DNA of 64,000 bases, taken from positions 1 to 64,000 of the forward strand of contig VXLY01000112.1 of NCBI GenBank assembly GCA_009841335.1. The letters run 5' to 3'. Both the position numbers and the translations under genes were made by a program. The DNA is from Rhodothermaceae bacterium. GTDB taxonomy: Bacteria; Bacteroidota; Rhodothermia; Rhodothermales; Bin80. This document shows positions 1 through 8,090 of this stretch, in pieces. How positions within the stretch are numbered: the first letter of the stretch is position 1; every line of letters begins with the position of its first letter. The notes under the pieces are model-generated. The model saw nothing but the letters and a program-made list of their open reading frames with translations, had not been told where the DNA came from and made no database searches.

Positions 1-394
1 ATCTTTGAGCGCCGCTCGCGATAGTCCGGCGCTGGACTATTCGGCGCTCCCCCGTTTCACGCCGACTCAAGGTCTCCTCCAGCGTGATTGCTTCCCGTGC
101 GGGCAGGGATGCAGCACGCTCGCTTGGTCGCTCGGGGACTGATCTTGTATCAGAGTTGGCAGGAACTGCCGGCGCAGGGGCGGGATTCACCACCGAGGTG
201 AAGGCCACTACGCGGGTCGCATATGCTCCAGTTGAGACATCTGAGATCGCTGCGATTCCATACAAAAGCAGCAGCACCAAAAGGGCGATCCCCCACCCAC
301 TCAGACGGTCGCGCGTGACGGGTTTTTGGCTCCAGGCTCTAATCTGCCGGAGCACGGTGGTTACAGCTGGATGGATCGGGATACTGAGGTTCAT
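1..394 (-). CDS. TonB-like single-pass membrane protein (partial, cut by left edge)
   Basis: Reading leftwards from the ATG at 394, an open frame of 131 codons continues off the window edge. Its ATG overlaps the stop of the ExbD-like gene at 391 (ATGA), so it is probably translationally coupled. The N-terminal 35 residues are cytoplasmic-like, followed by one hydrophobic helix (about residues 36-55, rich in Leu/Val) and then a Pro/Ala/Arg-rich stretch. That layout matches TonB/TolA energy-transducing proteins, which link ExbB/ExbD to outer-membrane receptors. The diagnostic C-terminal TonB fold lies outside the window, so the assignment rests on topology and on position after exbB and exbD. 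Confidence 0.55.
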   Translation of the reverse strand, partial: MNLSIPIHPAVTTVLRQIRAWSQKPVTRDRLSGWGIALLVLLLLYGIAAISDVSTGAYATRVVAFTSVVNPAPAPAVPANSDTRSVPERPSERAASLPAREAITLEETLSRRETGERRIVQRRTIASGAQR

Positions 395-759
395 GAGGCA
401 ACAGGTGCACAGACAGTTGAAGTTCTGGCGCATGCGTCCAGGACGTTGACCAGGCGCTGCACGTGCACCCCCGAGTCTGCGGTAATCAGGATCTGCCGCG
501 CAGATCCGTGTTCCTGTAGGCAGGAATCCAGTCCGGTGATTCCTCTACCGCCGCACACGCGCCGATTTTCCGAGGTAAGTAGCCATGCGGACTCCATAAT
601 GGTTAGCGTCAGGGGAGATGTACCAGCATCCACCCCGGACTGGCTCCCGTGGGGTAGCGCCACTTCATGCTCAACGACCAGATCAGCCGTGAACAAAAAG
701 GCCATCAGGAGAATGAGCGTAAGGTCAAGGAAGCGGACCATGATTGTTGATTTCTGCAT
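391..759 (-). CDS. exbD: ExbD/TolR-like biopolymer transport protein (second copy)
   Basis: This 122-residue protein has a short N-terminus, one transmembrane helix (about residues 10-28) with a conserved-type Asp at residue 12 at the start of the helix, and a periplasmic domain. This is the ExbD/TolR plan, in which the membrane Asp carries protons for the ExbB-ExbD motor. It has three cysteines or more in the periplasmic part, unlike the neighbouring copy. It is downstream of another exbD-like gene (34 bp gap) and overlaps the next gene by 4 bp. The length is slightly short for the family (usual 130-150). Confidence 0.7.
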   Translation of the reverse strand: MQKSTIMVRFLDLTLILLMAFLFTADLVVEHEVALPHGSQSGVDAGTSPLTLTIMESAWLLTSENRRVCGGRGITGLDSCLQEHGSARQILITADSGVHVQRLVNVLDACARTSTVCAPVAS

Positions 760-793
760 CGGCTTAGACTCTGTTTTCGTAGAGGCGTGCGGA

Positions 794-1156
794 TTAGGGT
801 TTCTTCATATACTCCACTAGAAACACCGCGGGTCGATTGAAGGACTCAAGAACCTGGTGAATTTCTAGAAGTCTGAGTGCGTCTGCCTCTGCATCAACCC
901 GGAGCTCCACTGGGCGTCCAGACTCCGAGCTGATCTCGGCCAGTTCCTGGGCGGTGGATTCTCCCATCCCCTCCACCTGCATCGCGCCAGAGAAATCAAC
1001 AGATGCTTTGACAGGAAATGGAATCCCGCCCTGATCTTCCAGGTCCTGACTCACTGGGATGACTACCTCCTGATCCGAGATTTTGACGATCGCGAGCAGG
1101 CTCAACAGAAGCAGGAGGGTCAAGTCCACCAGACGTACGAGGAAGTTTGATTGCAT
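794..1156 (-). CDS. exbD: ExbD/TolR-like biopolymer transport protein (first copy)
   Basis: This 120-residue protein has a single N-terminal transmembrane helix with Asp11 at its start (V-D-L-T-L), followed by a periplasmic domain with the mixed alpha/beta pattern of ExbD. ExbD works with ExbB as a proton-driven motor that energises TonB or a Tol-like partner. It begins 6 bp after the ExbB-like gene. Two unlike ExbD paralogues in one operon are common in Bacteroidota and relatives and may form a mixed dimer inside the ExbB pentamer; that is inference. Confidence 0.75.
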   Translation of the reverse strand: MQSNFLVRLVDLTLLLLLSLLAIVKISDQEVVIPVSQDLEDQGGIPFPVKASVDFSGAMQVEGMGESTAQELAEISSESGRPVELRVDAEADALRLLEIHQVLESFNRPAVFLVEYMKKP

Positions 1157-1162
1157 ATACTC

Positions 1163-1894
1163 TCAGCTTTTACCTGTTTGATCGCGCTTATTACGCTTCC
1201 GCCCCGAAGCCAGGTGTAGGGAGATGAGGCGCTCTGCCACGCCCTCTCCCCACGCCCGCGAATCTGCGAGATGCCTGGAGGTGAACCTCATAACAAACGT
1301 GTCCGCGGCCTCCAACATCAGGCTGGCCGCAATCCCCAAGAGCGTAGACACGACGGCCAGACTGATCCCGACGAACACCGTGTTTGGGTCTGTGCCTGCC
1401 GACGCAAAGCTCACGTAAATTCCAACGAGGGTGCCGGCGAGACCCAATCCTCCTGCAGCGCTAGAGCAGTAGGCAACTACCCGCCGCGTAATACCCAGGG
1501 ATTCTTCTTTCGCCTTGAGGATCCCACTGACTGCACGCACGAGTGACGAGTGTTCCGTGTCCAGTTGAAAGCGGCGCAGCACTCCCCGCAGGAGTAAATG
1601 GTACGTGCTATGCCCCTCCAGGGTGGCAGCACTGCGAAGGTCCCTGGTCGACACGCGTTCAATGTCCAGTTTTCGCAGCGTTGTAGCGGAGACATGATCA
1701 CGGTAAGTGCCGACTATAATCTGAGCCAGGAGCGCCAGCCCCAGGACGAATACACCAAGGATCGGCCACTGAAATCCTCCCGCCAACCCGATCACATCCA
1801 GGATGTTTTGCGCAGATGAGGGCGAATTATCAGGAAGGACTGCAGCAGAGTCCTGGACAAGCTGTGTTGCATCCTGCAGGCGGAGGAATAACAT
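1163..1894 (-). CDS. exbB: MotA/TolQ/ExbB-family proton channel
   Basis: The protein has three hydrophobic segments: near residues 38-58 and, after a cytoplasmic loop, two C-terminal helices (about 145-170 and 180-205) with the Gly-rich A-A-G-G-L-G-L-A-G-T-L-V-G-I segment typical of MotA/TolQ/ExbB. The family forms the pentameric proton channel of the TonB system. The start used here is the ATG at 1894, giving 244 residues. A TTG at 1942 would add 16 residues, but that stretch is AT-rich and looks like untranslated leader. It is first in an operon with two ExbD-like genes and a TonB-like gene. Confidence 0.8.
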   Translation of the reverse strand: MLFLRLQDATQLVQDSAAVLPDNSPSSAQNILDVIGLAGGFQWPILGVFVLGLALLAQIIVGTYRDHVSATTLRKLDIERVSTRDLRSAATLEGHSTYHLLLRGVLRRFQLDTEHSSLVRAVSGILKAKEESLGITRRVVAYCSSAAGGLGLAGTLVGIYVSFASAGTDPNTVFVGISLAVVSTLLGIAASLMLEAADTFVMRFTSRHLADSRAWGEGVAERLISLHLASGRKRNKRDQTGKS

Positions 1895-2178
1895 GTGTGA
1901 GGGAGACTGAAAAATATATACGAATATATTATCATTTATCAATATAAAGCCGAAAAACCAAGAATGTTCCTGTATTCAGGGTAATTTGAGCGGGTTTGGG
2001 AGACCAAGTACCGTTTTGACGAGATTCCTAGACGGCCTACGGACCGCCGATCACTGTAGTGGATTCGAGACGTTTGGCTCAATATACCCTTCTATGAGGG
2101 CTAAATGATGGTTATCGGGGAAACAGTGGGCATAATATATATTATAACAATACATTGAGACAGCGGCGATGAAATAGA
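1895..2178. promoter_or_regulatory. AT-rich intergenic leader between relaxase 3' end and exbB operon
   Basis: No gene is seen. The stretch is conspicuously AT-rich around 1911-1950 and 2131-2160, unlike the coding DNA on both sides, and it should hold the promoter of the minus-strand exbB operon. No clear promoter motif was found. Confidence 0.35.
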
Positions 2179-3222
2179 TCAGCGCTGTAATCGATGTTCC
2201 AATCCCCGATCTTCAAGGCCCTCCCCAACCTCTCTCCGATCCCGTCCAACTCGGCCCCGCCAGTCAGAGTCCACTCCCTTCCCCCAGGCAGGCTTCTTTG
2301 GGAGTTCTATCGCCTCGACCCCTCTTTGAGCCAACTTGTCATAGACATCTGTCGCCTTGGCGTGTCCCTGGGCGCTTGCCAGCTCATACCAGCCCATTGC
2401 AATCCGGAGATCCTGTTTTACTCCTGCTCCCAGGCGAAAGACCTCCCCCATTTGCCACTGGCAATGAGCGTCCCCATCCACAGCTCGCTTCCAGCAGCCC
2501 GCGAGCTGCCTTGCATTCTGAGGGAGGTTTGACGGCATCGTCAGCGTCTGACCGTCTTCGGTCAACGACATAATAAACTTGTCCGGGGCAGGCTGCCCTT
2601 CGTTTGGTGGTGGCAATCCCTTTTTCTTGTTTGAGTATACTCCCGCTTTTGTGGTAGCCCTTCGAGGGGGGATTTCATGACCGGGGAGACTGGCATGTCG
2701 CCCAGGGACCTCACGCCAACCAAATTGCCGTTCCATTGATCGCAGTGTTCGTTGAATGGTTGCATAATCTTTGGAGCCCCGCCACGCCGTGCAGGTCACA
2801 GGATGAACCCGATTTACCAATATGTGCATATGCGGATGAGGTCGGTCTCGATGCCTCGCCACAATCGCCTGATGCTCTTCAAGCCCCAGGTCTTTGAGCA
2901 TTCGTTTTGCCACCAAGGTCATTTCTTCATTGGTTACGGTTTCAGCCTCCAGCTTTTTGATGTCACCCCCCATCTCTTTTATGGTTTTTCTCTGCTCATC
3001 ACTCATGTCATTCGGATCCCAACTTATGATGAGGTGATAGAGAGGCTTCTTACATCGCTCGCTTTGTGACGCAGTCAGTTCTACCTGCGAGATGACCTGA
3101 TCCACCGTTTTCGCAAAGGGAATGTTTTGAAGAAACAAGGTCTCTCCTTTCTTCTTATCCATTACATAGGCAATTCTCTTCCCGATCTTTGCCCGCGAGG
3201 CTTTTCTTGTTTCAGCAACCAT
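2179..3222 (-). CDS. MOB-P-like relaxase with C-terminal Sel1-type repeats
   Basis: This is the DNA-nicking enzyme of conjugation, which cuts oriT and stays bound to the transferred strand. The metal-binding signature is R-P-H-P-H-M-H at residues 127-133 (three His), followed by I-L-V-N-R-V-H-P; Tyr19 in R-I-A-Y-V-M is the probable catalytic tyrosine. This pattern fits the Relaxase/VirD2-type MOB-P fold. After a Lys/Pro-rich linker, residues about 246-302 contain one to two Sel1/TPR-like repeats (G-D-A-H..L-G.G-V-K-Q-D....A..W-Y-E-L-A-S-A-Q-G-H-A-K-A), which is unusual for a relaxase. The C-terminus is Arg/Glu-rich. At 347 residues it is compact, with no helicase or primase domain. It lies 52 bp after the MobC-like gene. 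Confidence 0.85.
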   Translation of the reverse strand: MVAETRKASRAKIGKRIAYVMDKKKGETLFLQNIPFAKTVDQVISQVELTASQSERCKKPLYHLIISWDPNDMSDEQRKTIKEMGGDIKKLEAETVTNEEMTLVAKRMLKDLGLEEHQAIVARHRDRPHPHMHILVNRVHPVTCTAWRGSKDYATIQRTLRSMERQFGWREVPGRHASLPGHEIPPRRATTKAGVYSNKKKGLPPPNEGQPAPDKFIMSLTEDGQTLTMPSNLPQNARQLAGCWKRAVDGDAHCQWQMGEVFRLGAGVKQDLRIAMGWYELASAQGHAKATDVYDKLAQRGVEAIELPKKPAWGKGVDSDWRGRVGRDRREVGEGLEDRGLEHRLQR

Positions 3223-3274
3223 CAGTAATCAAAGATTGGTAGTCCTGCATAATGAGTCGCCACATTCTGCAGCG

Positions 3275-3943
3275 TCATGTCTTCCTATATTTCCTTCCAG
3301 ACGAAAATTCGTGGTTGAGTCGAATCACTCTCATCCCGATTCTCACGGTCTTCCCTACAATGTCAACGGTTGCAAAGCGACACTCACTCATCTGATTCAG
3401 ATTACTCAACCACTTCTGGAGCCCATGCATCACCCCGCTCCACGCCTTCCTGCCGAGTGGGCCCTGCAGCGCGGCTGACCGCACAAAGGAGGACTGTGGC
3501 AATCCCACCAGTTCGGCACGCTCCTTAATCCTGACCAATTCTTCTGCAGACCCGCGGACCCATCCCCGATGCTTCCGGCTTCCAGGTCCCTTCTGCGTCT
3601 GATACACTCGGATCCATTCCGTCTGGGGGATCCCGTCTAGGGTGCCCTCAAGTTCTGAGAGAATCCAGCGAAGTCTCTCCGGACGGACGTCTCCACCCTG
3701 GTTAACAAAATGCATTATATCGTTCAGCTTGTGGCCCACGCGGTCGACCCGCTTCGCAAGACCATGGACCAGATCTACCCCGATGTCGCATGTCAATGCG
3801 GCTTGCCGAATGTATCGGTTGATGGAGAGCTTCGCGTAGGCTGCGCGCCTCTTTACAGACTCATACTCCTGGTCGCTCATGTAAATCCGAGGACCAGGAA
3901 GTGATCTATAGATCCGTGACGGATTCACTCTTCCAGGTTCCAT
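3275..3943 (-). CDS. mobC: MobC-like relaxosome accessory protein, internally duplicated
   Basis: A basic 222-residue protein directly upstream of the relaxase. Two copies of a MobC-type RHH/helical motif are visible. The first runs from about residue 20 (S-D-Q-E-Y-E-S-V-K-R-R-A ... L-S-I-N-R-Y-I-R-Q-A-A-L). The second starts near residue 117 (S-A-E-E-L-V-R-I-K-E-R-A ... L-P-Q-S-S-F-V-R-S-A-A-L). MobC proteins bind and open oriT so that the relaxase can nick. A normal MobC has one such unit in about 100-130 residues, so this looks like a fused tandem duplicate. The ATG at 3943 was preferred over a TTG at 4030, because the added 29 residues show no domain. Confidence 0.75.
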   Translation of the reverse strand: MEPGRVNPSRIYRSLPGPRIYMSDQEYESVKRRAAYAKLSINRYIRQAALTCDIGVDLVHGLAKRVDRVGHKLNDIMHFVNQGGDVRPERLRWILSELEGTLDGIPQTEWIRVYQTQKGPGSRKHRGWVRGSAEELVRIKERAELVGLPQSSFVRSAALQGPLGRKAWSGVMHGLQKWLSNLNQMSECRFATVDIVGKTVRIGMRVIRLNHEFSSGRKYRKT

Positions 3944-4250
3944 TTTACTGCCGGGACTGTCCCCAGCCACTTCTCGCGCGACCCTCAGCGCACAAAATTC
4001 GCCAAATTTTACCCCGTCTTTTGGGTACAAAAGACATAGCTTGCAGGGCTATTCGCGGCACCCCCCAACCGCCAAGAATCCCGCCGCAACCGCTCACTGC
4101 CCACCTCCCCCCGGAAATGGACCGAATCCACATAAAGTGGATCCGGGAATTTATCGTTACAGAACTCGATCCGTGCCTCATTCGCGGCACGGATCGACAA
4201 TCCCCGCCAAGGCAATAAAGCAAATAGCGAAGGTGTGCTGCATTTTATCG
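3944..4250. other. Candidate oriT region (inverted and direct repeats upstream of mobC)
   Basis: A 307-bp gene-free stretch between the MobC-like gene and the HTH gene. It holds a perfect 11-bp inverted repeat CGATCCGTGCC/GGCACGGATCG at 4167-4177 and 4186-4196 with an 8-base loop. A 6-bp inverted repeat ATCCAC/GTGGAT lies at 4126-4131 and 4137-4142. A 12-bp direct repeat TTTATCGTTACA lies at 4150-4161 and 4244-4255. Inverted repeats immediately upstream of mobC and the relaxase are the usual setting of a transfer origin; the nick site was not identified. Confidence 0.5.
4167..4196. repeat. Perfect 11-bp inverted repeat (possible oriT hairpin)
   Basis: The arms are CGATCCGTGCC (4167-4177) and GGCACGGATCG (4186-4196), separated by TCATTCGC. 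It is the strongest dyad in the region upstream of the mobilisation genes and could be the relaxase or MobC recognition hairpin, or an operator for the adjacent HTH protein. Confidence 0.6.
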
Positions 4251-4730
4251 TTACATATGAGCACGGAGTGGAGCGGCAAAAAGAGTATACTGGGTGACCG
4301 TTCGGCTGACACGCGTTGACGAAATGAGGGTTACACATTCAAGTCTGCGCATCACTCTCGATACAGACACCCTTGAGATTCCGACCCGATCTGCGATCTC
4401 TCCCTGTTTCAACGCTAGGCATTGGAGATAAGTGGGAGATTCGGGGTTTAGGTCTGCATGGTCTGCAAGCATCTGAAGAACAGCCCGTGTGTAGTCTCTC
4501 CGGTTCGGCTTCCGGGTACTCTTGACCACCCACTGCCTCAATGATTCACGACGCTCCTCCCGACTCATCAGTGCATCTACCTGGCACAACGCCTTCGTAG
4601 GGAGTGCCCCCGTTCCCTGAGGGAGGGGAGCCAGTTTGGGTCGGCCCTGCTTTCGCCTGAGAGTTATAGGTGAAGAACTCTCTATATCATCAACCTGGAA
4701 GTCAAATAGACTTGGGGCGTATTTACTCAT
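4251..4730 (-). CDS. Winged-HTH DNA-binding protein, possible regulator of transfer
   Basis: A 159-residue basic protein. The C-terminal half contains a helix-turn-helix at about residues 108-135 (L-K-Q-G-E-I-A-D-R-V-G-I-S-R-V-S-V-S-R-V-M-R-R-L-E), the winged type used by Crp/MarR-like and plasmid proteins. The N-terminal 60 residues are Pro/Lys-rich and probably disordered. It is divergent from the trb operon across a very AT-rich intergenic region, which suits a local regulator of that operon or of the mob genes. The last codons overlap one copy of the TTTATCGTTACA repeat. No family name can be given. Confidence 0.6.
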   Translation of the reverse strand: MSKYAPSLFDFQVDDIESSSPITLRRKQGRPKLAPLPQGTGALPTKALCQVDALMSREERRESLRQWVVKSTRKPNRRDYTRAVLQMLADHADLNPESPTYLQCLALKQGEIADRVGISRVSVSRVMRRLECVTLISSTRVSRTVTQYTLFAAPLRAHM

Positions 4731-4959
4731 CTGCTATACATTCTTGGGAAATAATATTATAATATAAATTATATCATATTATATATCATTTAGCGGTTAA
4801 AGCCCCACAATCCAGCTTTAATACTCCTACACCTGTCAAATTGAGCAGGAATGATATTGAACACGCTCTGTAACAAATTAATATAATATTATTGTTAATT
4901 TTATTGGAACAAATCATTTGACTGACCTGTTTCGGCAGAAATCAACATCTCTTACTCAC
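4731..4959. promoter_or_regulatory. AT-rich divergent promoter region of HTH gene and trb operon
   Basis: The segment between the HTH gene and virB2 is strongly AT-rich (ATAATATTATAATATAAATT near 4750 and TTAATATAATATTATTG near 4879). It must carry the start signals for the twelve-gene transfer operon on the plus strand and the HTH gene on the minus strand. No exact consensus was assigned. Confidence 0.5.
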
Positions 4960-5301
4960 ATGAACTACGCATCCAAACAACCGCATCCCGCTCGCCAGAT
5001 GACAGCATTTCTCGCCTGGACGTGCGCACTTTTGATCCTCAATCCTCCTATGGCTATGGCCGCTGTGGGTGTCGGGGAGGTGCAAGGCTTCCTCGGGGGA
5101 GTGACAGGTTTTCTGACCGGCCCAATGGCCACGAGTGTCTTGATCATCGCAGTGGTCGTCTGCGGAGTAATGTGGTTCGCCAACCGCCAGAATAGCGGCG
5201 GACAAACACTGGGGCGTATTGCGATTGCAGGCGCACTCATCATGTTCGCCGGCCCCATCATAAAATTGGTCGGTCCGAACCAGACTGGCGCGATCATGTG
5301 A
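4960..5301 (+). CDS. trbC: VirB2/TrbC-family conjugative pilin
   Basis: A 113-residue precursor. It has a cleavable hydrophobic leader ending near P-M-A-M-A-A, then two hydrophobic helices separated by a short polar loop (N-R-Q-N-S-G-G-Q-T-L-G-R). This is the pattern of VirB2/TrbC pilins, the subunits of the extracellular pilus. The ATG at 4960 was chosen over a TTG at 4918 because it places the signal peptide at the N-terminus. It is the first gene of the transfer operon. Its stop overlaps the start of the VirB3 gene (ATGATGA). The cyclisation or cleavage peptidase is probably the TraF-like protein at 14667. Confidence 0.85.
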   Translation: MNYASKQPHPARQMTAFLAWTCALLILNPPMAMAAVGVGEVQGFLGGVTGFLTGPMATSVLIIAVVVCGVMWFANRQNSGGQTLGRIAIAGALIMFAGPIIKLVGPNQTGAIM

Positions 5302-5618
5302 TGACCCAGCTAAATCAGGCCACTGTCTACAAGTCTCTCACTCAGCCTCCCATGCTGATGGGACTCCCCCAGACGGCTACGATTCTGGGGCTCGGGGGAA
5401 TATTCCTGGCCTGCGTTGCCTCTGGATACAACTTGATCGTAATCGGCGTCACGCTGGCTATCGCCATGTCTGCACTTCTCTTTCTCCGACGAATGTTCGA
5501 GAAGGAACCATTCATGATGGATATCCTCCCGGGCTATTTCAATTGGCCACCGTTCATGCCTCATCACAGTCGGACGAATCCACGGCCCGACTCCGTCCCC
5601 AAATCTCCGTATGACTGA
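5298..5618 (+). CDS. trbD: VirB3/TrbD-family inner-membrane T4SS protein
   Basis: A 106-residue protein with two adjacent transmembrane helices (about residues 25-65), preceded by the VirB3-like N-terminus Y-K-S-L-T-Q-P-P and followed by a hydrophilic Pro-rich tail. VirB3/TrbD anchors the VirB4 ATPase at the inner membrane. It overlaps the pilin gene by 4 bp and the VirB4 gene by 1 bp (TGATG), in the normal virB2-B3-B4 order. Confidence 0.85.
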   Translation: MMTQLNQATVYKSLTQPPMLMGLPQTATILGLGGIFLACVASGYNLIVIGVTLAIAMSALLFLRRMFEKEPFMMDILPGYFNWPPFMPHHSRTNPRPDSVPKSPYD

Positions 5619-8068
5619 TGTGGTGGCCCTTCATCTTTCTTTCTGGTGTAGCCGTGGGTACCGCGGCCGCACTCATGGTGAGGCAGTATCTGGTCTCCAG
5701 ACAACCCAAGGAGGTGGGACTTGCAGACCGACTTCCCTGGGCGCTGCTGGTGGCGGATGGCGTCATCCTGTGTAAGGATGCCACGCTATTGGGTGGGTTC
5801 GTGATCAGGGGCGACGACCTGACCACAGCTCCGCATACCGCAGTCAACCTGGCGGCGGATCTGGTACGGGAAATGATTGGCTACCTCCCGCCAGGATACA
5901 GTATCGAAATGAATGTCCACCGCAACGCACACCAGGCCTACCTTTCCAGTGGCGCCCGCCATTTCCCCACGTCTAAGTTGGAGGAAGTGGACAGGGAGCG
6001 GGAAATTCACTTCAGGATGCCAGGTCAGTACTACGCCAGCACAGCGACCCTCTTGGTGAGTTTCACCCCCCTGAAAGAGTCCGTCAGTAAAATGGAAGGA
6101 TTCTTTGTCAAGGGCACAAGCCTATCTGTGAACTATCCCGCTCTCATTGAAGGGTTCCAGCAAACCCTGGACGAGTTGACCGGGCATATGACCTCCGCCT
6201 TCTCAATCAACCGGATGGACTCCACTCGGCTGGTTACCGAGTGCAATCAATGTCTGTCCGGTGACCCCGAACCTGTCATCCCCGACGGAGGCTACCTGAA
6301 TTACGCGCTGGGTTGCGGCGACTGGTACACCGGCTTCACGCCGCGTTTCCGCGATCAGCACCTCCACCTTGTGACGATCACGAGCTTTGGCCCATCTGTC
6401 CTGGCCGCGTCGGGAGACTTCTTCAATACGATCCAAGACGATGTCCGGTGGCATCTCCGTTTCCTGCCTCTCTCCCGTGCGCAGTCCGAGGCCAAGCTGA
6501 AATTCATCCAGAAGAACTGGTTCACGCAGCGGAAGGGCCTTAGGCAGTTCCTCCCCGGGGGGGACAAGGAAGGACCAGCAATCGAAGATGTGCACGCCGT
6601 CGCCATGCAGAAGGAAACAGCAGAAGCTCATGCGGAACTCTCCAGCGGGGAATCCAGATTCGGCCATCTGAGCAACACCATTGTTGTACGCGACACGGAT
6701 GAAAAGCGTGGTCGTACACGTGCCATGGCCATTGTGCAGCGCGCACGGGAAGCCGGGTTCATTGCGATGATCGAAAGCGTGAACGCGCCGGCTGCATTCA
6801 TGGGATCGCTTCCGGCGTTCGGCGCGGTGAACCACCGCCGGTTCCTGGTGACCAGCAAGGTCGTGAGCCATCTCTTCCCTACCACGCAGTCCTGGACAGG
6901 GGACCCTGTCAACCCCAGCGCACTCTTCCCCAAAGATTCTCCTCCATTGATGCAGGTAAGTGGACGTGGGGCGAATCCATTCAGACTCCACCTCCACCAT
7001 GGAGATGTTGGACACACCCTTGTAGTGGGGGCGACCGGAGCCGGTAAGTCGGTCCTGGTAGGCAGCCTCATGCTGAGCTGGCTGCGCTACGAGCACAGTC
7101 GGGTCGTGTGTTTTGACCTGGGGCGGAGTCACGCCCAGCTTACACAGTCCGCCGCAGGGGCACATGTGGATCTGGGACAGGATGAGTCTCCGCCGTTACA
7201 GCCCTTACTCCATCTGGACACAGACACCGACTTCCTCTGGGCACAGGAATGGGTCACCGGCATCTGCGCTTTGTCCCAAGTCAAATTGTCCCCCGCAGAA
7301 AGGGTGGAGATCGGGGATGCGATCCAATTGGTCGCCGCCGAACTTCCAGAACACCGAACCCTTACCGCACTTCACACCTACCTACCACCGTCTATTCGGG
7401 AGGTCCTTGAACCATACACTGGAGAAGGAACTTTCGGCAGCATTTTTGACGGTGTTGAGACCGGAGGGGAATCGAACACGCGGATGAAGACCTATGAGCT
7501 CCGGGACGTACAGGACATGGGAGAGGCGGTCATCGGCCCACTACTTCTAGCTCTATTCCGAAAAGTGGAGCGCGCCTTGGATGGTCGCCCGACCTTGATT
7601 GTGATTGAGGAAGCATGGGCGGCACTCATGCGGAGCGACTTCAGCGACCGGCTTCAGAAGTGGCTCTTGACACTCAGAAAGCAGAATGCCTCGGTCATAA
7701 TTGTGGCACATAATCCGCTCCAGATCCAGTCCCTCCCGAATCACGGGATCATCACCGACTCGTGTCCAACGCGATTCCTTCTCCCGAACCCTGAAGCACG
7801 AGTACCGGCTCATGCCGCAGTCTACCAGTTTCTGGATCTGAATCCGCGCGAGATTGAGATGATCGCCACTGCGAAACCGAAGCGGGACTATTACTATAAG
7901 TCTCCGCGAGGCAGTTGTCTGTTCGACCTTAAGCTCGGCGCCAAGGCAAGGAAGGTTTTGATCCCGCCCAAGATATCGGATTCCGAACCAGAGCAGTCCG
8001 GGCTGAATGGACAGCTCAAGAACACGAACAATTTGTTCCAACCAGCTGTCTCTGTCCAACGCCTCTAA
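5618..8068 (+). CDS. trbE: VirB4/TrbE-family T4SS ATPase
   Basis: An 816-residue ATPase that energises pilus assembly and substrate transfer. It has an N-terminal hydrophobic segment (residues 1-22), the CagE/TrbE/VirB domain, then the ATPase domain. Walker A is G-A-T-G-A-G-K-S at about 471-478, and Walker B is T-L-I-V-I-E-E-A-W at about 659-667. The R-K-Q-N-A-S-V-I-I-V-A-H-N motif follows. The membrane segment at the start is a variant in which VirB4 has its own anchor besides VirB3. Length is normal for TrbE (800-850). Confidence 0.95.
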   Translation: MWWPFIFLSGVAVGTAAALMVRQYLVSRQPKEVGLADRLPWALLVADGVILCKDATLLGGFVIRGDDLTTAPHTAVNLAADLVREMIGYLPPGYSIEMNVHRNAHQAYLSSGARHFPTSKLEEVDREREIHFRMPGQYYASTATLLVSFTPLKESVSKMEGFFVKGTSLSVNYPALIEGFQQTLDELTGHMTSAFSINRMDSTRLVTECNQCLSGDPEPVIPDGGYLNYALGCGDWYTGFTPRFRDQHLHLVTITSFGPSVLAASGDFFNTIQDDVRWHLRFLPLSRAQSEAKLKFIQKNWFTQRKGLRQFLPGGDKEGPAIEDVHAVAMQKETAEAHAELSSGESRFGHLSNTIVVRDTDEKRGRTRAMAIVQRAREAGFIAMIESVNAPAAFMGSLPAFGAVNHRRFLVTSKVVSHLFPTTQSWTGDPVNPSALFPKDSPPLMQVSGRGANPFRLHLHHGDVGHTLVVGATGAGKSVLVGSLMLSWLRYEHSRVVCFDLGRSHAQLTQSAAGAHVDLGQDESPPLQPLLHLDTDTDFLWAQEWVTGICALSQVKLSPAERVEIGDAIQLVAAELPEHRTLTALHTYLPPSIREVLEPYTGEGTFGSIFDGVETGGESNTRMKTYELRDVQDMGEAVIGPLLLALFRKVERALDGRPTLIVIEEAWAALMRSDFSDRLQKWLLTLRKQNASVIIVAHNPLQIQSLPNHGIITDSCPTRFLLPNPEARVPAHAAVYQFLDLNPREIEMIATAKPKRDYYYKSPRGSCLFDLKLGAKARKVLIPPKISDSEPEQSGLNGQLKNTNNLFQPAVSVQRL

Positions 8069-8090
8069 CCATTCACCAACTGCCACATCC

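Noticed and set aside
84-820. Plus-strand frames over the ExbD region
   Set aside because: They are antisense to well-supported exbD-like genes and the TonB-like gene and have no domain.
1-1894. Zorya-type defence system
   Set aside because: A MotA-like protein is present, but the partners are ExbD-like and TonB-like; no ZorB peptidoglycan-binding domain, ZorC, ZorD or ZorE is there.
6203-7165. Long minus-strand frame (320 codons) inside virB4
   Set aside because: It is antisense to the conserved ATPase; its sequence is Arg/His/Gly-rich without a fold, as expected for a shadow frame.
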